A DNA stretch of 64,000 nucleotides from Chlamydomonas sphaeroides (taxonomy: Eukaryota > Chlorophyta > Chlorophyceae > Chlamydomonadales > Chlamydomonadaceae). The stretch is from the NCBI GenBank assembly GCA_001662425.1, contig BDDC01000049.1:62001-126000 (forward strand). Direction: 5' to 3'. Each line of letters begins with the position of its first letter. The stretch's first letter is position 1. Shown here piece by piece: positions 11,949 to 23,600 of this stretch. Below the pieces are notes generated by a model. The model was not told where the DNA came from. It did no database searches and saw only the letters and a program-made list of their open reading frames with translations. The position numbers and the translations under genes were made by a program.

Positions 11949-13336
11949 TCACGAAGGCCAGCCCTCAAACACCACTGGCTGCGGAAACACCCGTGTGGCG
12001 CCAGAGCCCATGTCGGCACCGGCGCTGGCGCTGCCCGCTCCCTGCTGTGCGACGCCCGGAGCCGGCGCCGCCAGCGCAGCAAAGGTGAGTTGTGCCACGC
12101 TGCCGCCCGTCGCCGAGTGTGCGTCCGAAACCATTGAGCTTGGAGCAGCGCCCCCTGGGAGCTCCCTCGAGGCGCGCCGTACGGCCGGAGCGTGCCCCAA
12201 CGTCAAGCTCCCAGCTATGACTGGCACGACGTCTCCGGGCCCACACCCGCCGCCGATGCTCGACGCCTGGACGCCGTGGCTCGAACCACCCAGGCCCGAC
12301 GGCGGTGGCGGGCTGCCGGGCGGTCGCGCCCCAAACCCGAGCACTTCTTCCGGCGGGGGCGTGGCCCAGGGGGACACCAGGGCGTCGGCCGGAGGCGGCA
12401 GGCGCGCAGAGTGACCCCCGCCTCGGGCTGGTGATGCCGTGTCAGCTGGCAGCGGCTGCTGGTCTGGGCAAGCAGCTGCCGACGCAGCGGGCGCCCAGGC
12501 TCCGAGCGTGGCGCCGCGGTCCGCCGGCTCTGAAGGCAGCGCCAGGGGGGGCGGAGGCCAGGTGGCGGGAGTCCGCGTCCGCGCAGGCTCTGCGAAGCCG
12601 GCGCCGCCAGGCCCAGCCGGCGCCGGCAGCTGGCTTCCTTGCTGTGAGGGCCCCGCCGCCGCTGCGGTCGGCCGCAGCGGGCTGTGCCGCCGCGTATGCC
12701 GCGCAGCCTCCACTGCAGCCCCCGCCGGTGGTTCTGTGGCCTCATCCTGGTGCTGCCGGTCGCTACATTGGCTGGCCCGGGCGCCTGCGCTACCGCGCCG
12801 CTGCCACGCCGCATCTTGCACTCCCGGGTGCCATGGCCAAAGCACGGTCGCCATAGGAGGCTGTGGCTGGCTGCTGGGCTGCGGCCCGGGCAGGGGCTGT
12901 TCTAGTGACACGCGCAGCGGGCTGGGGCTGGGGCTGACGCGCAGGGTACTGAGTGGAGATCTGGGGCTGCACCGGGAGCCGGGTCGGCCAGCTGGCGAGG
13001 ATGACGGTGAGGGCCTGCGCCAAGCGGGGGAGCCAGGAATTCAATGGCAGCCCCGGGTCGGGCCACCTTTGGCCTCCGCATTGCTGCACAACTTAAGCAC
13101 GTGCTCGGCTATGGGGCCGGTGGCCCTTGCGTCAGCGCACCCACCTCTGCTGCGGCGACCTCGGGTGCTGCAGTGACATGCGCCGGCTCTCCTCCTGCAC
13201 GCGAAAGCCGCAGCAGGCGCGTGTTTATCGTAATTTCAAGTAACTCGCCTCGCACGGCCTGTACGCCCTGGGTGCTGGTGACACGTCGGTCGTGCGTATC
13301 AAGCAAGGATGCATTCAGGTGCACCAGTGCGGGGAA
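11949..13336 (-). CDS. Candidate coding exons: kinase C-terminal extension or separate gene
   Basis: Two stretches read like coding sequence. The first is 13336-13145 (64 codons, phase 0 in after a tag acceptor, phase 0 out at gtgggt). It contains HLNASLLDTHDRR and GELLEITINTRLLRLSR. It could be spliced directly onto the phase-0 end of the kinase at 13926. The second is a minus-strand frame running from about 13000 to a stop at 11949. It is rich in SP/TP sites, for example SPLSTLRVSPSPSPLRVSLE, and contains RRASREL. The two do not join in phase with the splice sites I can see, so the model is incomplete. The first stretch weakly resembles the NASL..H and EITIK blocks of the RRxS family. Confidence 0.3.
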
Positions 13337-13925
13337 CTACGCCCATCGCCGCCTGAAGCCCCACTGAAGCGACACAAGGGTGGGCATGCACACACGTGCA
13401 CCGCTCTTGGCCGCATCCCCGCCTGCCTGTCGCACGGCTAATGTGCCAATCCCCATGGGCGTCGTGTGTCGGGCATATGTTGATTATTACGAACACACGG
13501 ACCAGCCGCGGCTCCCGGTGGGAAGAGGGGAGAGATGGGTGTGGGGAGGGGCGCACGCACTGCCTGGCCAGCCGCGGCTCCCGGGGCTGGCCATGAGGTG
13601 GCGCCATGGCCTGCAAGCGAGCCAGCCAGCAGATCGCCCCAAGTCACAGCTAAGACGGGTGCCCGACCGCCCCGCCATGCGCATACGCCTGGCACAGCCG
13701 CTGCTGATCGCCCGCGGGCGAGACTCGTGTGCGTGGCTGACTTGATTGTCGTATATTTGTAAGAGCCGGGCGCCCAGTCGACGCCCCGTTGCAACCGTAC
13801 GTGGCAGCGACCATTTTTACGACACGGCAGGTGAGCCCGTCTGCCGGCCGCATGCACTGTCGGCCGCATGCACTGCCGGCCGCACACACTGCTGCACGAG
13901 GCGAGGCCATCGGTGACCCGCTCAC

Positions 13926-16900
13926 CCTCAGCGCCTCCTCCATGTCCACCAGGGCCGCCTCCACCTCCCTGAAGCTGGGCCGATCCGAGGGCTTCTCAGC
14001 CACGCAACGCCGCGCCTGTTGGGAGGCGCGAGGCGCGGGGTGCGGTCGAGGTGCAGGGTGGCATGGCCATGGGTAGCATGGGCGGCAGGACAGTAGTGCA
14101 AGGCTGGGCATGGATGGCGGACATGGCAGCTAGCCGTCGCTCGCATCGCAGGCAGGGCAGCTCGCGTCACGGCCCCACAGAGCGGCGGCTTGCCGGCCCA
14201 ATCCGTGCTGCGGCCGGCGGCGCTTTCCGGCGCTGCTGCCTGCTCACCAGCGCACACAGTTGCGGCCAGTCGTCGTCCGGGAACTCGGGTAGCAGGCCCT
14301 GCACGCTCACGCCCATCAGGATTTGCGCTGCAGGGCAGGAGTGCAGGGTGAGGGCAGGGGTGTGGCAATCCATAAGCGGGCAGCAGTTGCGCGGCGGCAT
14401 ACAAGCATGCAAGCATACACGCGCACACGCAGCCAACCAGTCCTGGCACCCGAACTGGGCTCGATCCGTAAGAACGCCCGCCACCTCTCCCCCCGCCCCC
14501 CCACCCGCGCACACATAAACACGTGCGTACGCGCGACTGACGTCCAGTTAATGTGTCCCCCGCTCGGCCGCATCCCCCGACCACGGCCTCACGCGCTGTC
14601 AGGTGTTCGTAGGGGCGCCTGGCGGTCATCATTTCGTACAGCATGATGCCGAATGACCACACGTCGCAGCTCTTCTTGTACTCCCCGTTGATGGCCTCGG
14701 GGCTTGCGTAGCCCAGCGTGCCTGCGTTAGGGAAGGGGCGGCAGCGGCAGGTGGCTGAGTGGGAGGGCCTCGAGGTGGGCAGGCACATCCGAAGTCGTCC
14801 CGCACTCCGGTCCCGTTGAGTCCCGCACCAACTCCCGTCCCAGCCCCGTCTCAGCGGCTCGAAGACACCCGGTCGCCCCCACGCTTGCCCCGTCCTTCCT
14901 ACACACACGTGTGTCGGGCATGTGTTGATTATTACGAACACACCACTCGTGCTTACTACATGTTACCTATTTCTGAACACAAGACGTCTCCTCCCACTCC
15001 CCTTCCTCCTCTTCCTCCGACCTTGCCCGTTCCCCCGCCCGCCTCACCCCAGCTGCTCGACTCCACTCGGCTGCCCTCGGCCGGCAGCAGATGCGCCAGG
15101 CCGAAGTCGCCCACCTGCCGGGGCGGGAGGGCGGTGGGAGGGAGATGTTGCACATGGATACCACTTCGGCAGCAGTGCCAACAGCCCGTGCGCATGTCCC
15201 CACATGATCAGCACGCCAACCGGCGCCGCCCGCGAGGACGCCTGGATCAAGGGGCCGCGAGGTGTACATTCTGGTGCAGAGGGGACGACATCAGCCCGCC
15301 CTCGGACGATGTGTGTTGGGCATGGCCGTGATATGCACCGGCCCCACGCTCCGCACCTGGCGGCGACACATGCTCTTGCCAATACTGTGCCCCCCGTGCC
15401 ACGCCTACCTTGGCAATAAAGCCGCGCGCGTCCTGCTGCGACCTGGCCAGCAGCACATTGCCGGGCTTGAGGTCTGGATGGGGAATGGGATTGGGGATGG
15501 GGCGGGGGGTAAGAGTGCAGCCGCAACCCCAGGTCGAAGCACGCATGCAGGTGACGCGGCACGAGGCGAGAGCAGTCAAGGCGCCGGGGCGCGGCCAGTG
15601 GCTCTGCCCAGCGTAGCGCACAGCCGGGAGGACGCCGTGCTACGCCCATGAGCCGCCCCACCTCCGTGGATGACTCCCGCGTTATGCAGGTGGATCAGCC
15701 TGCGGCGTGCGCGCGTGCGCAGGGGCGGTGCTCGGAGCTGCTGGGAGGTTGCTGATGGGACGGAGAAGCCAATCGTGATGTGCGATGGCCACAAGCCTCC
15801 GAGGCCTCCTCCGCCTCCAGTCCAGCCCACGCCCCCGTCGGCCGCGCGCCAGCCGGTGCCCACGGCTGCTGGCGCCCCCGCCCAGCCCCACCCCTGCAGC
15901 CCGCCCCGCCGGCCCCCTCACCCGCGGCAGACCTCCGCGGCCGTGCGCAGCAGCTTGCGCCGCGCCATGCGGACCTCCCGAGCCGTCGGCGAGGGCGCCG
16001 CGTTGGGCGGAGAGCACGGCGCCCCGGCCACGGACCCGGAACCGGCTCCCAGCCCAGACCCCAACCGGGGCTCCAGCGGAGCAGGGCCCTCCAGCAGCGA
16101 CCGCTGGCATGAGGGCACCGAGGACGAAGAAACGGTGCCGGGCGCCGCATCCGCTGGCGCGCCTGCCGCCAGACCGGCGCCGGGTGCCCCAGCTGCGCCC
16201 GCGTGCAAGCCGCGCTGGCTGGGCGGCTGGGCGAGGCGTCGGTCGCTGGCGCAGGCGCTGGGGTTCGCGCTTGAGCTGCCGCCGGCTGCGTGTGGCAGCG
16301 CCGGCTCAAAGGCGCCCTGTCGGATGGCGTCCAGCAGCGTGCCGCCGTTGCAGTACTCTGCGGGTGGGGCGGGCAGTACTTACGCACGCAGGTCCCGGGC
16401 GGCACGGGAGGCGCGCGGCACTAGCAGCCTCCTGAAACCCTGCATGCCCTGGCCCCACCAGGTCTCCGCCTCCGGAGCTCCCACCCTACACGCGCAGCAG
16501 GCCACCTTCGAGCCAGCCCTGCAGCCCTACATGCCCTACATGCCCTGGCCCCACCAGGTGTCGCGCGCCGCCCTCGTGGGGCCAACGGCTCAGACGATTG
16601 CCGAGCCGACCGTTGTGTGTGAGGCACTGCACAATCGCCGTGCCTCCACTGCTGCTGACCAGCAGTGCGCCCGCACCGCTGCCCCTAGCCACGCATCCTC
16701 ACTCCCACCCGCCGCCCGCCCACGCACCCTGCACCAGCATCAGCAGGCAGCGGCCCGGCGTGACGCCCGTCTGGTCCAGGGCTCTGGCCCAGCCCTGCCG
16801 CATATGTGTGGAGCGGCGAGCAGGGCCCAGGCCGTCTCCTGGGTAGGGGGTGGCCAGAACCAGGGCGCAGGGGACGAAGGTGGAGCGAACAGGTAGGGCA

Positions 16901-18942
16901 GGTGCGTACAGAGCTGTAACGAGCTGTCGCATCCTGAGCCACATGCCGTCCATCTGCTGTGCACACGCGGTCGTCATTGCCGATGGGACACACCGCGGGC
17001 CCAAGCAGCAGTATGCGTGTTACCGGTGGCGCCGCGCACACACCGGTACAGCAACCCGAGCCTCCTGAGCCACGTGCTTCCTGCTGGCCCGGCCGCACCC
17101 CCACCGGCCGCACCGCTGGGGGCCTCGACACCATGAGCAAGGAAGAAGTAGGCCGACGTGATACCCTTACTATCATATGTCATGTATCGGGCGACACAGC
17201 CCTACTCCGTCACTGCCTTGCCACCCACTGCCCTCTCCCCACCCGCCGCACCGCTGGGTCCGCACGGCAGCAGGCTGGACTCCCCCCGGCCGGCCGCGTC
17301 TGACGATCGACGCATCCTTGCCACTGCGGCCGGCAGCGGTTCGTATCCGTTGTACCCCTGGCAGCCGAGCTCGGTCAGGAAGTCCTCGGTCACCACACAG
17401 AGCCGAGTGGCGTAGGTCTGGGGCCGGGCGGGGGTTAGGCGCACGGCAGGAGGCGTCCATGGTGCGAGGGTGGAGGTGGGGCGGTTGGCGGTACGGCGCT
17501 GAAGGACAGAGCAGGAGCGAGGTCTGGCGTGCCGCTACCTAGGGCAGCAGGCACGAGCTGGCGTTGCGCCACACTGCGCTGCTGCGCACGGGACTCGACC
17601 GCTGTGCGTGGGCAAGGCAGCGAGGCGTGCTACATGCGCCAGCCGAGCGAGGTACACCCATACTGGTGCGCTCCTGAGTGGCCCGACCCCATCAACCCCA
17701 TCCCGGAGCGAGCTCAGCCTACCTGCACGACGTTGGGGTGGCGCAGCTGCGGCGACACCAGCGCCTCGCGGGTGTTGGCCTGGTCCTGGCACGATGTCGG
17801 ATGGAGCGGCATTGGTACACACGGCACGGTCGGGTGGGGTTGGTGGGTGGGGTGGTGGGTGGGGTGGTGGGTTGAGTGGTTGGTTGGTTGGTTGGTTGGT
17901 TGGTTGGTTGGTTGGTTGGTTGGTTGGTTGGGGTGGGCGGGTGGGTGCGCAGAGTGGAATGTAGTGCGCCGTGCGTGAAGCTGCACGGAGGCCCGTACAG
18001 GGAGGTGGGGTGCCCAGGAACCAGGCATGCACGGGTCCGCGGGACAGGGGGGTCGTATGCAGCAGACGACGGCCCAGGCCTGCAACGGAGTCCTGCGTCG
18101 GTCCCGGTGCGTGCCCCTGAACTAACCGCCCTGTGGCGGGTCTGGCGCAGCACCCGCCATGTGGGTTACGTCCCGGCTGCCGCCGCGCCCTGCCAGGCCC
18201 GACCGAAGCCCATGCATGGCTGGCGCCCCACCTGCTCCCGCGTTACCACCAGCTTGGCCGCCGCCTCCGCCCCCTGGTACTGGCACCGATACACGCAGCC
18301 TGGGGGCACCAAGGCGGAGCGGCATGCGTGTGACGCTGCGGTGCGGGCGCCGTGGATGGGTGCGCTCAATCAAGGAGCTGCTGGCGGCAGACGGAGGCTC
18401 CACACGTGCGGCACAACGCACCGAAGGCGCCCTGGCCGACCCGCTGGAAGATCTGCATGTCGTCGATGAACTGCTCCGGGGCCTGCAGGCGAGGCCCAGC
18501 GGCGAGCGATCGGCAAGGGGGCCCGGGGGCGTTGAGATGAGCCGTGTGCGGCCAGATGGCTTGCTGGGGGATGGGGGCGGGAGGTAAGTCGGAGTTGCAC
18601 ACCTACCATCGTCGCCAACTCCATGCTGTTGAACATGCTGTTGAGGAGTTGTGTGCTTTCCAGCGCCAGCAAGTTCGTACTGCGGTCTCCGGCTTTGTCG
18701 ACGCTACCCGCGTCAATCATACCCCTGCTGGCGACCAACGGCGCGCTAAAGTCCTCGCTCGCCCGATAACTGACTTGTTGCTGCGTTATCTGTGCTGTCT
18801 GGATGCTAGTGGTGCCCGTGGCCGCCACTTTAGTGGGTTTTACGCGTTCCGCGCTAGCGCTAGCATCCTCCACAGTAGCTTTCTCTGATTGCTGCCCTAC
18901 GAGCTCTGTGGGGCCATGCAGACAGGCCGCGACGTTGCCCAT
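13926..18942 (-). CDS. TKL-type protein kinase with acylation-type N-terminus (C-terminus open)
   Basis: Thirteen exons: 18942-18607, 18482-18422, 18299-18232, 17779-17723, 17417-17252, 16838-16728, 16357-15922, 15699-15662, 15473-15409, 15114-15048, 14721-14593, 14327-14248 and 14015-13926. They join in phase to 568 codons. The protein begins MGNVAAC, so Gly2 is a candidate N-myristoylation site and Cys7 a candidate palmitoylation site. The kinase elements are all present. They are GQGAFG..V (glycine loop), AAK (ATP lysine), HPNVV, the hinge VQEYCNGGTL, HGDLKPGN (HRD site with Gly for Arg), DFG, ASPE, DVWSFGIMLYEM and RPSF near the end. Two inserts interrupt the domain: about 50 residues before the hinge and about 100 Ala/Pro/Ser residues between the hinge and the catalytic loop. 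It probably phosphorylates Ser/Thr at a membrane. The last exon ends in phase 0 at a good gtgagc donor, so more coding sequence must follow (see 11949-13336). Confidence 0.8.
14905..14983. repeat. Dispersed intronic element, composite copy
   Basis: Contains ttgattattacgaacacac, also found at 13464-13502 in the region downstream of the kinase exons, followed by the gaacacaag unit shared with 27948-27983. Confidence 0.85.
17822..17932. repeat. (ggtt)n / (ggtg)n tract
   Basis: A gtgggtggggtg-rich lead is followed by more than a dozen perfect ggtt units. It lies in the kinase intron between exons 3 and 4. Confidence 0.9.
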
Positions 18943-20608
18943 GGCTACGCCCGAGCCTAGCGGCCGCTATTGCCCGGAACTAAGCAATGCAACTCTTGAC
19001 ATGTAATCATGTGCACTGAGCGGCTCTGCAGTAGGTCTTTCTTTGGAGGAACTCACGCATGCGAACCCGACATAAATGTGATATTGCTACGATAGCAAAG
19101 ATTGCAGCGGTGTGCTGGTAACAATAGCCAGCGCGTTCGGGGCTGGCCAACATGCGTCGTGATGCGGGCGCATGACTAACATGTGTGCATCAACCAGCGT
19201 GCCAGACTTCCCCCTCACGTCCTCAGCCACAGGCATTGGTGTCCCGACGGCATGTGACAGCTCAAGCGTGCCCCGGCCATGTCTGGGTGAAGGGGCCAGG
19301 GGTCGCACGGGGTCGCGGCCCAGACGACGGCCGGCCCGTAAAGCGCTGGTTGAGAGGACGGTTGGGCGCCTGCGTTCAAACGCCTATTACTGAAGTTGCC
19401 CCACTTGGTGGGGGCGGCCGGCAGCCCTAGCCGAAGGCCTGGGGGTTGGGTGGGATGTGTGCCCTTTTCTCCATTCCGGATGAGGCCACCTTGTTCCTCA
19501 ATCTTCTTGACCCAGAAGCCTCAAAGGCTGCCCACCCCTCCCAGCCCAATGTTCTTCAGCCGCGGCTCCTGCTGCCCTGAGCCTCCAGTCGGCGGATGGC
19601 AGCAATCTGCTGGGGACAGCAGGCGCAACGGGCGGGGCGGCGGAATGGCCGAATGCCGCTGTCGGGGGCTAATTTACGTACCGAGCTTGCACTCGTCTCT
19701 GCCCTTGCCATGTGGCCTGTAACCCAAGGCCCTCCATGCGTGCAACGGTGCAAGCCTCGCCCGCACTGACTGCCTGATGACCTGTCGCACCACAGCCTGA
19801 GCTGATTTTGCCCGCGCTCGCAGTCCTGTGTCACTTGTGTTGGCTGCCCCTTTGTCCTCGGTTGCGTCAGCCCGCCACACCCCATCGTACACTGCACTGT
19901 CGCTGTTGCTTCGTTATTATTACATGCTAGAACGAAGTCAAAGGAGGAATATCTGTATATATATTCGTCCTCCCCGCCGCCCATACCCATACTCGGTCCT
20001 ACTGAGATACTATCGCCCACTTCCGATGTCACCTCGTGCCGCTGGCGTGGAGCATATGCGCGCGGCAACATGCTGGCAACCTTACCGGCCTGCGCTGCCC
20101 AACGCTGCTACCGTACCATGGGTTGAAGGCGGATTGGCCGAGCTGCCGCTCCGCTCCGTCGTTCAACATACAGGTACTCTACTCACCCGTACTCACCACC
20201 TCTCGCCTGGGCCTCAGCCCAACGTTCGTATCGCATCGCACCCATCCAGCCACACACACTACACATACTGCCAGCCAAACCCAAGAGCGTCGGGTGACCC
20301 CGTTGCGTCCTGGTTATGCCCGGGTCTGTAGCTAACCCAAGGTGACTGGATATCAAGAGCCTCCTATCGCACCCCAAGCGTCCCCTTTTGGGGTTCTATT
20401 CGCACCATGGTTTGCATTTCGGCTTGCCGCTCACGAACGGCGTGACACGGCTCCAGTTACGGTGGGGAACCTACGGGAACGCCCGTCGTACCCGACTGCA
20501 TTTGGTAATCCGTGCGCGCCGGCTCTGCTCTGTACAGACAGCGGCATCCGTGTTATAAGCAGCTTTCGCTGTTAACAATAGCTGTTTGCTATGCCATAAG
20601 CATTCACT
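18943..20608. promoter_or_regulatory. Shared upstream region of kinase and EGF/P-domain genes
   Basis: The two genes start head-to-head at 18942 (minus) and 20609 (plus), so both promoters must lie here. It is less GC-rich than the genes, with an AT-rich patch at 19905-19970 that holds the dispersed aacgaag element. No TATA box or other site could be assigned with confidence. Confidence 0.45.
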
Positions 20609-23600
20609 ATGCGGCCAGCTGTGTGGCCAGTTCTGCGTCGCTTTCTTCTCGCGTGGTGCATGCTACCTTCAGCTCGCGCTCAGCTGCTGCCTCCCCCTGT
20701 GTTCGGTACGTCGTGCATAGCGCTTGCTGCACACGGCGCTGCTGAATTGCGAATTCAACGGCGCTCGTCGCGCCGCAGAGGCGACATCAGACTGCAGCAC
20801 GCCAGGACTGTGCGGCTTTACAGCCAGCTGCCAGGAAGTGAGTGAGCGCGCTGAAGGCGAAAACCTACAGCAACAACCGCGCTGACTGGCACGAACCCGC
20901 CCTCACCCGCCCCCGCAGACATACCTTGGTGCGCACGCCGCAGCCCGGCGACCATGGCTTAGATTGAGGCCTGCTGGAGCGCCGCGTTCTCAATTTGTGA
21001 CAGGCCGCCGGCGGTCTCGCAGGACAGCAGCCAACCGCCCAACCCTAGCAGCCACGCCGGTCAAAGAAGAGCCATACCGCCGTGGCCCCTCAGCGGCCCT
21101 GTCATGCTGGCGCCCTCCATAAAAGCATGCGCTCCGCTGCTCGTAGCTGACCCCTCACATCCTCCTCTGCCACCCTCTCGCTGCCGCTGCGCTCCGGTGT
21201 TGCCCGCCAACCCCGCCTTCCCCAGGCTTCAAGTGCGTCTGCCCTGACGGGCAGGCCTACGTGGCCTCAACTAAGACGTGCACGGGTGCGGCGCTTGTGG
21301 GTGGATACGCGTGTGTCATTTCCAAGGAAATAATAGAGTAACACGCACGCGGCACTTCGAGGTGGTGGTGACGCGTTGGTCGAGCGTAACAGGCAAGCAG
21401 GGATGTTCAGTTGGGTGCGCCAGTGCGGGGATCGAAGCACAGCGCCGTCCGAAGGAACCCAATGCTCCCAGCGCGCGTACCGATATGTAGGTCACCTGGC
21501 GTTGGTAGTGCGTGGCGTTGTGGGACGTCAGCCCGCAGCACCCGCCGCCGCGCGCGCGAGGGAACGCATGCTAACAACACAACTCGGCCTTCGCGCACTT
21601 GCGCTACTTTGGCCCCGGCACTAAGCCATGTGGATTTCATCTAGTAATTCGATTCGGATGGCCGATGCACCGATAGCACCCATCAAGATAGGAGGTCTGC
21701 CGCGAGCTGCCACGGGCCGCCCGCGGCAGCTACCATCTGTGCTTTTTCCTGCGTCTTGCACATCGCTACGTTACGAGAGACCCTTGGGCACCAAGCCACG
21801 CGCCGCCCCTCCCTCCCTCCTGCCGCCCCTCCCCTGGCGGCGCTCCGCCCTCGGCGTGCTCCTGTCCCGCAGACGTCAACGAGTAAGAGCGGCCGGCAGC
21901 GCCAGCATGGGGCTGGACCGGGGGGTTGGGCCGACAGGGTGCTCGGGCAGCCCTCAAGCCGCTGGCCGGACGTTGCTTGCTGTGCGGTACCGCCTTTTTG
22001 CAGCTCACCACCACCCGCCGCTTGCACCGAGCTGCGGCCTGGGCCCGGCAAGAGCACCCGCCACGCACCCCACGACCCACTGGCCCGGCCGCCGGCCCCT
22101 TGCGCAGGTGCCTCTCCTCGTGGCCGGGACCCTGCGGCACCGCCGAGTGCAGGAGTGAGTGAGGCAGCGGGCATACGTGTGTGTGTGGGCAAGTCCGAGA
22201 GCCCCTTTCCGTTGCCAGCAGCCGTTGCGTCCCCGCGAGTGCTCGGCCAGCCGCCGTACCTCAGTCCATGAATTCGATAGAATCATTCGAGTTGGATCGT
22301 TGATTGATTCGATAGTAGGATGTACGATACGAAGGCTCGGCCCGGCGCCGTTGCCGCGCGGCCACGCGCCCTCACACTCCGCTGCCGCCGCCCAGTGGCG
22401 AGCTCGGGTTGAAAACTCAGGCTCCTCGCGGTCCCTGGCTTGCGCCCCCCCCCCCGCGCAGACGCGGCCACCGGCAGCGGCTACGTGTGCGCCTGTCCCG
22501 CCGGGCATGCGTTCAACGCCACGCGCCAGCCGGAGCCGGGTTGCGAGGGTGCGTGCAGCGCCGGGAGCTAAGGCTTGAGCTGCCGCCTGGCTCGGTGCCC
22601 GGGGATGAGCAGGGGCGTCGTCGTGCTCATAGGCGTACGGCGTTGAGCTCGTGGCACAGCGCGCCCGGCGAGCAAGGGGCCACTGCGTCTGGATGACACA
22701 CACGTCCTAGCTGCCAGCCCACCACGCTGCGACATGTGCCATCCTCGCTCACCTGGTGACCCACGTCTGGCCCCTCCCCTCCTTTCCCCGTGGGCGCCCT
22801 GCCATGCAGACGTCGACGAGGTGCGGCCTGGAACCCTTCTGCCCCCTCGGGACAGGGGAAAGCGGCGGGGCATGGAAGGGGCCAGAGCAGCAGCCAGCGG
22901 CGCCACGGCACCTGCCAGATGCGACGGCTGTGCGCAGCAGTCCGCGGCCAGCAGCCCCAGCTAACGCGCCCCCGGGGCCCCGCTGCGGCCGTAACCCAGC
23001 ACCGCCTCGCCCCCGCCGCGCAGTGTGCGCTCGGCACCCACACCTGCGGCGCCGCGACGTGCGTCAACACGCCGGTGAGCGCACGAGGCAGCCGGCCAAG
23101 GGTCGTGCGTACGGCACCGCGGTACACCGTACTGCAGCCGTACACGTACGCTAGCAGTGCAGGGGCTCGTGGCGGTGGCAGGCATGGGCCATGGGCCCCG
23201 GACCCCAATGGGGCTTGTGGCACTGCGGCACGGCTGGAAGTGTTGTCTGCGCCGCGCCTTGCCTGGGTTTGATGCGAACGGCCCGCTCGCCTGCCTCCTA
23301 TCTACCGCTGCAGGGCACGTTCCGCTGCCGCTGCCCTCCCGGGCGGTACTTTGTCCCCGCAGCGACGGGCGGAACGTGCAGAGGTGGGTGGGCCTGGGCT
23401 GGGAGCCGGCGCCTCCGCCCCGGCCTCGCCGCAGCGTCGGCGGCAGCCCACAGGCGGCTACCTATGCCACCGCCCACCCCCGCCCGATGGCGTATCGCTG
23501 CGCCGGCTCCGCAACGCGAGCTCGGAGCCTCCTTCAAAGCCCGCGCTGCCCGCCGTATCCTTGAGACCCTGCATGCGCTCGTGCTCCCCTTCCTGCCCCG

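Noticed and set aside
15670..16896. 408-codon plus-strand frame
   Set aside because: It lies antisense to kinase exons 6-8, including the hinge, and is explained as a shadow.
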